From positions 1 through 7,282 of the forward strand of contig JAFGPY010000105.1 in assembly GCA_016935955.1 (NCBI GenBank): a stretch of 7,282 nucleotides of DNA. Direction: 5' to 3'. Of this stretch, positions 1 through 6,254 are shown one piece after another (within the stretch, counting starts at the first letter, position 1; each line of letters starts with the position of its first letter). The notes under the pieces are model-generated. The model saw nothing but the letters and a program-made list of their open reading frames with translations, had not been told where the DNA came from and ran no database searches. This DNA is from Planctomycetota bacterium (GTDB lineage Bacteria; Planctomycetota; Phycisphaerae; FEN-1346; JAACEH01). The position numbers and the translations under genes are program-made.

Positions 1-75
1 GCCGCCGCCTTGGAAACCGTTACGGCCTCCGATGCGTTGGGCTGGTTTATGTCTTGTGGCTACACTCAATCGTGA
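1..75 (+). CDS. C-terminal end of a protein, possibly an IS630-type transposase (5' truncated)
   Basis: The first frame of the plus strand is open from the window edge to a TGA at 73-75 and encodes 24 residues ending in DALGWFMSCGYTQS. A short stretch of the form TxxDAxGWFxxCGY close to the C-terminus recalls the tail of IS630/Tc1-mariner-like (DDE_3) transposases common in planctomycetes; this is recalled family knowledge and could not be searched. The frame points toward the 3' end of the minus-strand VWA gene, so the two genes converge with about 77 bases between them. The DDE catalytic residues would lie outside the window, so function cannot be confirmed. No terminal inverted repeat can be recognised with only one end visible. 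It may simply be the end of an unrelated gene or a chance open frame, since 24 codons is short. Confidence 0.4.
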   Translation, partial: AAALETVTASDALGWFMSCGYTQS

Positions 76-152
76 AGTGCTCTAGCATGCTTTTTCCCTT
101 CGACGAGTTCAGGGCCTGGCGGCAAGGAGAAGCATGACACCCCGTCTCGCAC

Positions 153-2828
153 CTACGCCGACTGCGGTCGCGAGACCAGGACACGCAATGCCTCGTAGAG
201 CACCAGCAGTGCCGCCAAGGCAATCAACTCCGGCCACAACTCGGCCTGCCTCGTCGCCGCCACGGCGATGTGCTGCGCGTCGGCGGGCGACTCCAGTACG
301 CGTCCGCCGCCTGCCGTCACGATGGCCGCCAAGGCTCGGCGGTCAATGTCCAGATGGCGAAACTCCACCGAAGGTCCGGTGCTGAGCGCGCCTGCCGCTA
401 CGGTTTCTCGTGCCTCACCATCGCCCGCCGAAAGGGCATAGGCGTAGTTACCCGGCGCGACCGATTGTTCGATCCGCCACTGGCCGGGACCGGCGGCCGC
501 AACATCGAGGACTATCGGCAACGCGGCATCCTGCCCCTGCAACGTGATCCGCATGGCCGGCATCTCCGCCACGGTGCTCGGCAGGCGACGGGCCTTGACG
601 TCAACGATCAGGCGACCGCCGGTTGCGGAGACCTGGGCGTCGTAGTCGGCAGCCAGGGGCGGCGCGGAGCTGGCCCACTCCACGGAGTTGGCCAGCGCCT
701 GGCGGATCAGCGGCTCGCCCAGCCACGAACGATTCGCCTCAATCCACGGCAGCGGCCAGGCAATCACGCGTCCCAGCCCGTGGCGCCACGAGGTGGCTAA
801 CGGTCGCTTGCGATGCGGCGCGGGTGACGGCGATACGTTGGCCTCGCCGCGCGTCTCGGCCCACAGGTGCGTGAGGGCCCGCGGCCGCGATTCAGTCATC
901 AGATGCTGCGGAATGTCCGGCAGCCTTACGTCCTGTGGCTCGGTCGGCAGCAGCGGCCGGCGGTCGCCTGTGGTGACGGTGGCCGGCGTTTCTTCCAGGA
1001 TCGCCAGCGGCAGGTCCTCCAGGAAGATTCGCGCCAGGCGATTTCGCCCGTCGGGAGCCACCAGTCCGTCTGCCACATCGTAGAACCGGCCGCCGGAGTC
1101 TGTGGCCATCGTGTCGAGTCCCGGCCACGATCCTTCGGCCGCCGTCGAGACGGCCGAGATGCTCGCCCCGAATCGCTTCGCCTCGGCCACTGCGGCCGCC
1201 ATGTCGAACGGTTTGCTCTGGCCGTCACTGACGATGATGACGTGACGGCGCACCGGCTTGCCGTCGGTGTCGGCGGTGGGCGTTGCAGCCAGGATCTTCA
1301 ACGCGGCCGCGAGGGCAGGGCCCATCTCTGTGCCGCCTCGGGCCTCCAGACGAAGCAGCGGCAGACGCAGCCGCTCCCAATGCTCCGTCCCGACGTCCGA
1401 GGCCACTACCTCGTGCTCGTGATTGAAGGCCACCAGCGAGACGCGGTCCTTGTCGTTGAGCAGGGCAGCCACGTCCAGCACAGCCGTCTGGGCCAGGTGT
1501 AGCTTTGTGCCGCCGCGGACCCCCTCGCTCATGCTCGCCGAACGGTCGAGGACGATGGCCAATTGAATGGGCGGCCGATCCTCCGGGTCGCTCTTCACGG
1601 GCAACACAGCGTCGAGGGCGCTCTTGGCATAGCCGCCCAGGCCGAACGAGTTGCGGCCGCCGAGTACGACCAGCCCGCCGCCCGAGTCGGCGACGTAACG
1701 ACTCAGGGCCGCCATGGCCTGCGACGACAGGGCGTAAGCGGGCACGTCGGCCAGCACGATTGCGCTGTAGTCGGCCAGCGATACCGGGGAGGACGGCATG
1801 GCTGCAGCATCCACGCGACGCACCGGCATCGATGGCGGCAGGACTACGTCCAGCACGTCGTCGCGGCGACTCTCCCCGCGGTAGGTGACCAGCAGGACCG
1901 GTCGCCGGTCGCCGACCTGCACGACGAACGGCCAGCGGTTGTCCTCGGCCGCCACGTCATCCGGCAGCGCGTCAACCACGACCTCCGCGCGGATCATGGC
2001 TGCCGACGAAGATGCACCGTCCGTCTCGTCCGGGGCGGCTATGGGGAACTCGACCCATCGCGACACATCGGCGGCAAACTGGACTTCGGATGTTGTCGTC
2101 TCGGTCGGTGAGCCGTCCTCGCGAACGACCAGTCGGACGGTCGCCGTGGCGTCGGTGCTCGATACGACCGCGGCGCGGACTGTGGCACTGCGGCCGGGCT
2201 CGAGTCGTTCAGGGCAGACCAGATCCACTATCGCGACATTCGGCGGCGGGGGATCGGTGATCTTGGCGGCCGGAAGGCAGTAGACCCTCATGCCACGACG
2301 ATAGGCCTCCGTGGCGGCATCGACGGCGCGGCCCTCGGTCTGGTAGCCGTCGCTGTAGAGGAGCGCGGCGGTGCGTTGCGGGTCGTCGGCCAGGGCCGCG
2401 GCGGCGCGGAGAGCCTGTTCGATGTTCGTCCCGCTGCCGGTCGAGCGGCGGCGGGTGAGTTCGACGGCCGCGGGCAACGTGTCGCCCGGCGCGACGGCCA
2501 CCTGAGAGTCGCCCGAGAAGACGACGATGCCCATCTGGACGTCGGCCGGGAGCTGCTCGCGAGTCCACTGTGCGGCGACGGACCAGGGTTCGCCGGTACG
2601 CATGCTCTCGCTGCCGTCGGCCACGAAAATGACGGTCGGCGCGTTGCCCGAGGGGATCTCTAGGTAGGGTCGCGCCACGGCGGCAAGCATAGCGGCCGCG
2701 GCCAGCGACAGGCACACGGCGGCCCGGCGGCGGCGCGGAGCGAACCAGTCCTTGCCGCGGACCAGCCGCACGATCAGCCAGACCGCAAGGGGGACGAACA
2801 GAAGTGCAAACCAGTTAACGAATCCCAT
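153..2828 (-). CDS. Membrane-anchored double-VWA protein with glutamine-amidotransferase-like domain
   Basis: About 891 residues. The N-terminus has two hydrophobic segments (roughly 3-22 and 36-52) separated by a basic stretch, as in BatA/BatB-type VWA proteins. A first VWA domain (about 64-210) carries a complete MIDAS metal site: D71-G-S73-E-S75, T134 and the SDG aspartate D160. A beta-rich linker follows, then a class-I glutamine-amidotransferase-like fold (about 310-411, with GGLVVLGGRNSFGLGGY) that shows no nucleophilic cysteine, so it is probably non-catalytic. A second VWA domain is inserted after it (about 421-590), with D428-R-S430-A-S432, T500 and SDG D535. The phrase LATSWRHGLGRVIAW near 678-692 is typical of this amidotransferase-like family. 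A final hydrophobic helix lies at about 864-884. The likely role is metal-dependent protein binding at the membrane, with an unknown partner. I chose ATG 2828 because GGAG (2840-2843) precedes it by 11 bases and the start MGFVNWFALLFVP fits the family. An in-frame GTG at 2840 would add four residues but has no ribosome site. The usual MoxR, DUF58 or Bat genes are absent nearby. Confidence 0.85.
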   Translation of the reverse strand: MGFVNWFALLFVPLAVWLIVRLVRGKDWFAPRRRRAAVCLSLAAAAMLAAVARPYLEIPSGNAPTVIFVADGSESMRTGEPWSVAAQWTREQLPADVQMGIVVFSGDSQVAVAPGDTLPAAVELTRRRSTGSGTNIEQALRAAAALADDPQRTAALLYSDGYQTEGRAVDAATEAYRRGMRVYCLPAAKITDPPPPNVAIVDLVCPERLEPGRSATVRAAVVSSTDATATVRLVVREDGSPTETTTSEVQFAADVSRWVEFPIAAPDETDGASSSAAMIRAEVVVDALPDDVAAEDNRWPFVVQVGDRRPVLLVTYRGESRRDDVLDVVLPPSMPVRRVDAAAMPSSPVSLADYSAIVLADVPAYALSSQAMAALSRYVADSGGGLVVLGGRNSFGLGGYAKSALDAVLPVKSDPEDRPPIQLAIVLDRSASMSEGVRGGTKLHLAQTAVLDVAALLNDKDRVSLVAFNHEHEVVASDVGTEHWERLRLPLLRLEARGGTEMGPALAAALKILAATPTADTDGKPVRRHVIIVSDGQSKPFDMAAAVAEAKRFGASISAVSTAAEGSWPGLDTMATDSGGRFYDVADGLVAPDGRNRLARIFLEDLPLAILEETPATVTTGDRRPLLPTEPQDVRLPDIPQHLMTESRPRALTHLWAETRGEANVSPSPAPHRKRPLATSWRHGLGRVIAWPLPWIEANRSWLGEPLIRQALANSVEWASSAPPLAADYDAQVSATGGRLIVDVKARRLPSTVAEMPAMRITLQGQDAALPIVLDVAAAGPGQWRIEQSVAPGNYAYALSAGDGEARETVAAGALSTGPSVEFRHLDIDRRALAAIVTAGGGRVLESPADAQHIAVAATRQAELWPELIALAALLVLYEALRVLVSRPQSA

Positions 2829-2860
2829 GGCCTGCGGCACTCCGTCGAGAAGGTGAGGGC

Positions 2861-2866
2861 ATTATA
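2861..2866 (-). promoter_or_regulatory. Candidate -10 box for the VWA gene
   Basis: Read on the minus strand, these bases are a perfect TATAAT, in an otherwise GC-rich stretch, 32 bases upstream of the chosen ATG. Transcription would begin near 2854 and give a leader of roughly 25 bases. No good -35 hexamer is seen at 16-18 bases spacing (the best is TTCCCG-like), so the call rests on the -10 box and its position. If real, the VWA gene can be transcribed independently of the ankyrin gene upstream. Confidence 0.42.
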
Positions 2867-2916
2867 GGCGGAAGGCCAGAGTGCGGGAAACGGTAAAACA
2901 GTGGTACGCAAGCCAA

Positions 2917-2934
2917 CGCCCGGTACAACCGGCG
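2917..2934 (-). terminator. Weak hairpin after the ankyrin gene, possible terminator
   Basis: On the minus strand, CGCCGGT and ACCGGGCG can pair as a seven-base-pair stem with one bulged G and a three-base loop, starting about 30 bases beyond the ankyrin stop codon. The T-run (TTTT near 2895-2898) lies some 20 bases further downstream rather than directly after the stem, so intrinsic termination would be poor. It lies between the ankyrin stop and the TATAAT box of the VWA gene, a sensible place for a transcript boundary. Confidence 0.22.
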
Positions 2935-2964
2935 TAGCAACTGTGCTGCCGGCGACGGACTATG

Positions 2965-3612
2965 TCACTGCTTCGCGTCGTGATCGCGCAGTATCGTGGC
3001 GATGGCGCTGTTCCCCTGGAAGACCGCCCACTCCAGCGGCGTTCGACCGGTATCGTCCTTCACGTCGGAGCGGGCTCCGCGGGCAAGCAGCAGTTTAACC
3101 ACGGCACGGTTCTTCCTGACAGTCGCCATGTGCAGAGGCGTCCAGCCGCAAACCCCCACTGCGTCGGGATCCGCGTCATGATCGAGAAGCACTCGAGCCA
3201 CGCCGACATGATTATCGGTTGCCGCATAGTGCAGCGGAACCTCCCTGCTTGTGGTTCTGGCATTGACGTCGGCTCCGCGGGCGATCAGTATCTCTGCGGT
3301 TGGCGCTCTGCTGGCCACATGCAAGGGAGTCATGCCGTTCAAATGTGCTTGTGATGTTACGGCGGCACCGTGGTTAATGAGAAACTCGGCCATCTCACTG
3401 TCTTTGTATGCTGCCTCGTGCAGGGCGGTCAGCCCCCACCGCGGCTCCGTGCTGTCGATTGGGACGCCCCAGCTCAGGGCATGACGAATGTCGCCGATGC
3501 TCGTGGCAACTCCGATGCAGGCTTGGGGCGGAAGGCCTCTTGCAGCAAAGAAAGCGCCTGCGGCGACCACGGCTACGAACGCGACCAAGAGTTGGAGGCG
3601 GGTGGATCTCAT
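2965..3612 (-). CDS. Exported or membrane-anchored ankyrin-repeat protein
   Basis: 215 residues. The N-terminus MRSTRLQLLVAFVAVVAAGA has a basic n-region followed by a hydrophobic core (about 7-24), so it is either a signal peptide or a single membrane anchor. The remainder is ankyrin repeats. A degenerate first unit (about 30-53) is followed by units at roughly 58-86 (GLTALHEAA, LINHGA), 92-119 (GMTPLHVAS, ILIARGADVNA), 123-151 (VPLHYAA, LLDHDADPD), 155-184 (GWTPLHMAT, LLLARGA) and a C-terminal cap at 188-213 (GRTPLEWAV). The repeats form a protein-binding solenoid; no enzymatic domain is present, and the partner is unknown. The location is predicted to be periplasmic or on the outer face of the cytoplasmic membrane. 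The ATG at 3612 has only a weak ribosome site (GGAA). The gene begins 48 bases after the creatininase-family gene ends, on the same strand, so co-transcription is plausible. C32 follows the hydrophobic core but the preceding residues do not form a normal lipobox. Confidence 0.83.
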   Translation of the reverse strand: MRSTRLQLLVAFVAVVAAGAFFAARGLPPQACIGVATSIGDIRHALSWGVPIDSTEPRWGLTALHEAAYKDSEMAEFLINHGAAVTSQAHLNGMTPLHVASRAPTAEILIARGADVNARTTSREVPLHYAATDNHVGVARVLLDHDADPDAVGVCGWTPLHMATVRKNRAVVKLLLARGARSDVKDDTGRTPLEWAVFQGNSAIATILRDHDAKQ

Positions 3613-3660
3613 GGCATTCCAATCATGTTGCCGGACGCCGCTTACCCGAGGGTGACTTCG

Positions 3661-4431
3661 CTACGACGAGCACCGCCAGGCCGCGAGTCGCTGACGCGCT
3701 TCATCGGCGAACTGGTCGGCCAGTTGCCAGCCGAATTCCGCGGTGGCGGCAAGGGGATCGTCGCCCAGGATGCCGATGTGCCGCTCGCCCGTGGCGCTCA
3801 GTTGGCCGACGTCGGCCAGGCCGGGGCAGAGGGCCAGCATGAGCGACGTCTCGCGGACGGCGGCATGGTCCTCGCCGCCGGGTATGCTGAGCCGCATGAC
3901 TTCGGCGACGCCGCCCTGGTCGCAGTAGATGGCAGCGGCCTCGTCGAACGGCGCCCAGAGCGGCGCATGGCCGGCGTAGGCGGCAATGCAACGGAAGCCG
4001 AGCGACTCGACCTGGAACAACATGTTGGTCACCAGTTCGGTCCAGACGCGCCATCCGCCCGTGCGGTCCAGGCGGTCGGCCTCGCGGACCAGTTGCTCGC
4101 GCGGCAATCGCATCTCGCGGGAGATCGCTTCGGTCTGGTCGCCGAGGTGCTGCGGGAACCAGTCAGATAGGGCGGGATCGAAGACCACTTCGGCCAGGGC
4201 GCGGCGATGGTCGCCCCAGTAGAGCGTCGGCATGACCAGGCCGCCGATCCGCCGGGCGGCGTGGCAGAGCAGCCCCTCGGCCTTCAGAGCGTCCAAGCCC
4301 ATGGGATTCTGCGGGCCATGCCATTCGAGGATGCCCAAGGGCAGCCAGGCCAGGGGCAGCTTCGTCCGCCGCGAGACAACTTGCGCGGGTCGCAGACACT
4401 GGTAGCGCACTTCTTCGGGGGACTCCGCCAT
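3661..4431 (-). CDS. Creatininase-family metal-dependent amidohydrolase
   Basis: 256 residues, the usual size for the creatininase (creatinine amidohydrolase) family, whose members include creatininase, the FAPy deformylase ArfB and the mycofactocin peptidase MftE. The signature LPLGILEWHGP at 30-40 supplies E36 and H38, and D47 follows at the spacing known for creatininase (E, +2 H, +11 D). H155 in AYAGHAPL corresponds to the second metal-binding histidine loop. EDHAAVRETSLML (187-199) matches the conserved HAGxxETSxML segment, with H189 and E194. The C-terminal HIGILGDDPLAAT (218-230) matches the family's G-x-x-GDP-x-x-AT motif. The usual NGHGGN loop is replaced by AGHAPL, so substrate preference should differ from studied members and cannot be assigned. 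No signal peptide is visible, so it is probably cytoplasmic. ATG 4431 is chosen because AGGA (4439-4442) precedes it by seven bases; the frame extends upstream to a TTG at 4503 without support. It probably heads a unit with the ankyrin gene. Confidence 0.86.
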   Translation of the reverse strand: MAESPEEVRYQCLRPAQVVSRRTKLPLAWLPLGILEWHGPQNPMGLDALKAEGLLCHAARRIGGLVMPTLYWGDHRRALAEVVFDPALSDWFPQHLGDQTEAISREMRLPREQLVREADRLDRTGGWRVWTELVTNMLFQVESLGFRCIAAYAGHAPLWAPFDEAAAIYCDQGGVAEVMRLSIPGGEDHAAVRETSLMLALCPGLADVGQLSATGERHIGILGDDPLAATAEFGWQLADQFADEARQRLAAWRCSS

Positions 4432-4491
4432 GGGCGTTTCCTGTCTGATTGCCGCGTGGGTTCGGGAACCTACTCTACATGACACTCGGGA

Positions 4492-4520
4492 ATCATAGGG
4501 CAAGCGGCCTGTTCCTGCAA
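4492..4520 (-). promoter_or_regulatory. Candidate sigma70-like promoter of the creatininase-family gene
   Basis: On the minus strand, TTGCAG (4515-4520) and TATGAT (4492-4497) are separated by exactly 17 bases. The -10 box matches TATAAT at five of six positions and the -35 box matches TTGACA at three. Transcription would begin near 4485, about 55 bases upstream of the ATG. The -35 region overlaps a small dyad, TGTTCC and GGAACA around 4510-4527, and lies beside a second one, ACACC-GTGA-GGTGT at 4526-4539. Either could be an operator, though chance is not excluded. Confidence 0.38.
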
Positions 4521-4616
4521 GCGGAACACCGTGAGGTGTCCACGGAACGCGGCGGATCAGGCGCGTGTGCTTTGAGATGTTGGCGGCCGACCTGGAGTCG
4601 TCACCCGCATAAGAAG

Positions 4617-4650
4617 GGCTTTCGGAGGGGGCGTGAACCCTCCGAAAGCC
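4617..4650 (-). terminator. Strong hairpin terminator downstream of the PEP-CTERM gene
   Basis: The arms at 4617-4629 (GGCTTTCGGAGGG) and 4638-4650 (CCCTCCGAAAGCC) are perfect 13-base inverted repeats around an eight-base loop. Read on the minus strand the stem is followed by CTTCTT, a modest pyrimidine run, and it begins about 53 bases after the stop codon of the PEP-CTERM gene. On the plus strand no T-run follows. It therefore most likely ends the PEP-CTERM transcript and insulates the creatininase promoter. Confidence 0.75.
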
Positions 4651-4703
4651 ACCTGACCGAATCCATCCTCGCTTCTTTGCACCGCACGCTGGGGGAAAAT
4701 CAG

Positions 4704-5407
4704 CTAAGCTTTGCGAACTCGCTGCTTCCGGACGACAAGGCCCACCACGCCCAGTCCGAGTAGGGCCATGGTTGCGGGTTCGGGAACGACCGTCTCGATG
4801 GTCAGTTGGGGCGGCGTCGCAGTCTCGGCTCCTTGGAACTCCAGGAACGTGTTCGAGCCGCTGGTGATCTCCACGTTATTGCTGACGCGGAGGAAGGCAT
4901 AGTTGCCGGCCTGGGCACCGTCGGTGTAGAGGCTCAGCAGCCAGTCCAAGAGATTGGCATCGCCGGTCGCGTCGGTGCTTACCTCGCGTGTGTTGGCGGG
5001 GGCGGGGTTGCCGCTGACCTTGATGGCGTAGGCTTCCTGGAGGAGTGTGCCGCCCGAGTAGTCCGACGCCAGGACGGTGTCGCTGCTGTTCCAGCGAACG
5101 CCGTAGAGATCGGCCGAGAGCGACGCACCCCAGGAACTGTCGGAGACCGTCATGGTGAGGTCAGCGCCGGTGAGATCCAGTCCGGCAAGATCGGGAAGCT
5201 CGAACACGAAGACGCCGACAAACATCCCGAGCGACGAATCGTAGAAGCCGACGTTGATGGGATTGTTGCCGGACCAGGCGAGGGAACCATTCTGGCGGAC
5301 CGTGGTGTCCTGGCCGGAGGGAGTGCAGTAGATCGTGTCGCCCTGGGCCGTGACACCCATCGCCAAGACGATTGGATCAGACCAATTGCTGACAGACTGT
5401 ACCTCAT
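4704..5407 (-). CDS. PEP-CTERM secreted protein with an apparent frameshift in its signal peptide
   Basis: The C-terminus, VPEPATMALLGLGVVGLVV followed by RKQRVRK, is a classical PEP-CTERM sorting signal: VPEP, a hydrophobic helix and a basic tail. In known systems exosortase recognises this and the protein goes to the cell surface or extracellular matrix. The body is rich in Ser, Thr, Gly and beta-strand-like segments and looks like a beta-sandwich; no enzyme motif is recognised. The open frame of the body runs from the stop at 4704 up to a GTG at 5435, but that start has no ribosome site and encodes no signal peptide. The well-placed AAAGGA at 5415-5420 precedes ATG 5407 in another frame, which encodes MRYSLSAIGL. 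Joining this to IVLAMGVTAQG of the body frame near 5372-5386, by restoring one base, gives a textbook signal peptide with likely cleavage at AQG/D and a product near 234 residues. The gene is thus either inactivated by a one-base loss or affected by a sequencing error. No exosortase gene is in the window. Confidence 0.75.
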
Positions 5408-5414
5408 AGCTTTG

Positions 5415-5420
5415 TCCTTT
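5415..5420 (-). promoter_or_regulatory. Shine-Dalgarno site that fixes the PEP-CTERM start
   Basis: Minus-strand AAAGGA lies seven bases before ATG 5407. It is the only good ribosome site in this region. It points to a start whose frame differs from that of the main coding body, which is the main evidence for the frameshift near 5372-5386. Confidence 0.6.
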
Positions 5421-5561
5421 CAAACTAAACCACACGGGTTACGCGTCCCCGCAGCGCACCTGAACACGAACACTCGCATCCTTCTGATGGGCTTGAGACA
5501 TCGGATCTGCCGGCCGATCTGCTGACGACGTCCCTGCCACACCATCCCCCGGGACAGTGAA

Positions 5562-5570
5562 AGTATATCA
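5562..5570 (-). promoter_or_regulatory. Candidate extended -10 promoter for the PEP-CTERM gene
   Basis: Minus-strand TGATATACT is a TGn extended -10 motif with a TATACT box (five of six to TATAAT). No good -35 hexamer is seen at normal spacing, as expected for extended -10 promoters. Transcription would start near 5555 and leave a leader of about 148 bases before ATG 5407. Confidence 0.35.
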
Positions 5571-5828
5571 CAGGGTGTTAATGCGTGCGTGCGTCGCCGG
5601 GGGATTGCCGAACGATGTCAAGCGTGGGAAGGAGGGCGATGCAACTGGTTGACGTTCAGTGAGTTACGAGTTGGCCCGGATCTTGGCAGGACGTCGGCGA
5701 GGGAGCTCAATAACAGACCTTGTTGGGCCGCTGGAGGCACGACTTTGGCTGTTTTGATGCACGGCACTAATGTACGGCTGCGGCAAAACGGTTTCCACAG
5801 CGCGGTCATGAAGACGCCGGAAGGGGCC

Positions 5829-6236
5829 TCAATGGAGTTTGGCTTCGGCGATACGAATGCGGTTCAGGGCCCGGGCTAGGGCGGCCTGGGCACGCTCGAC
5901 GTCGACGTCGCGGCGATGGTGCAACCGATCCTCGGCACGTTTACGTGCCGCCTTGGCGCGGGCTACGTCGATCTCGTCCGACCGTTCCGCGGCATGGGCC
6001 GTCACGAGCACGTGGTCCTCGCTCACCTCGACCATGCCCTCCGCCACCGCGACACGGTGGGTGACCTCGCCGCCGCTGCGCAGGCGGATGACGCCGATGC
6101 CCAGGGGCGCCAGCAGCGGGGTGTGGTTCTCCAGAATGCCAAACGTTCCGTCGCGGCCGGGGAGTTCCACCTCGTGGCACTCCTGGCGGTCGAAGATGCG
6201 GCGGTCGGGGGTGAGGATGGTGACCTGTAAGGACAT
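5829..6236 (-). CDS. atpC: F1F0 ATP synthase subunit epsilon
   Basis: 135 residues, the normal length for bacterial epsilon. The N-terminal beta-sandwich (about 1-84) contains the conserved LPGRDGTFGILENHTPLLAPL region (about 25-45), and an alanine- and arginine-rich C-terminal helical hairpin (about 88-133) follows. Epsilon sits on the central stalk with gamma, couples the c-ring to F1, and can inhibit ATP hydrolysis through its C-terminal helices. The start is ATG 6236, preceded by GAGAGG at a seven-base spacing and lying 18 bases after the atpD stop. The pair is clearly the 3' end of the atp operon. No downstream gene is coupled to it. The product acts at the cytoplasmic face of the membrane. 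Confidence 0.95.
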   Translation of the reverse strand: MSLQVTILTPDRRIFDRQECHEVELPGRDGTFGILENHTPLLAPLGIGVIRLRSGGEVTHRVAVAEGMVEVSEDHVLVTAHAAERSDEIDVARAKAARKRAEDRLHHRRDVDVERAQAALARALNRIRIAEAKLH

Positions 6237-6254
6237 CGTCGGGCCTCTCTGCGA

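Larger units (their letters stand above)
5408..5828. other. Intergenic region between atpC and the PEP-CTERM gene
   Basis: About 420 bases with no convincing gene. Open frames on both strands (for example plus 5589-5879 and minus 5618-5809) show no family resemblance, no good ribosome site and run into or against atpC. Positions 5408-5555 would be a long leader of the PEP-CTERM transcript. In it, minus-strand GTCCC and GGGAC (around 5531-5555) could pair, and CAGATC occurs twice six bases apart near 5508-5525. I recognise no known riboswitch. A GCGT-rich micro-repeat lies at about 5583-5594. Beyond the atpC stop, only a weak seven-pair stem (GCTGTGG with CCGCAGC, about 5778-5802) is seen, with no following T-run, so the atp operon terminator is not identified. 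Confidence 0.5.

Noticed and set aside
867..1502. 211-codon open frame on the plus strand
   Set aside because: It lies wholly antisense to the VWA gene, whose domains are intact; long shadow frames are expected in GC-rich sequence and this one shows no recognisable motif.
3370..4170. 266-codon open frame on the plus strand
   Set aside because: It is antisense to the ankyrin and creatininase-family genes, both supported by conserved motifs; no ribosome site or family resemblance is seen.
4432..4503. TTG start at 4503 for the creatininase-family gene
   Set aside because: It adds 24 residues outside the family's normal N-terminus, while ATG 4431 has AGGA at ideal spacing.
5366..5407. Programmed ribosomal frameshifting in the PEP-CTERM gene
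   Set aside because: No slippery heptamer or homopolymer run is visible in the overlap, and PEP-CTERM genes are not known to use recoding; a mutation or sequencing error is simpler.
4806..5525. 239-codon open frame on the plus strand
   Set aside because: It is antisense to the PEP-CTERM gene, whose C-terminal sorting signal is unmistakable.
5589..5879. 96-codon plus-strand frame in the intergenic region
   Set aside because: It has no good ribosome site and no recognisable motif, and it overlaps the 3' end of atpC on the opposite strand.
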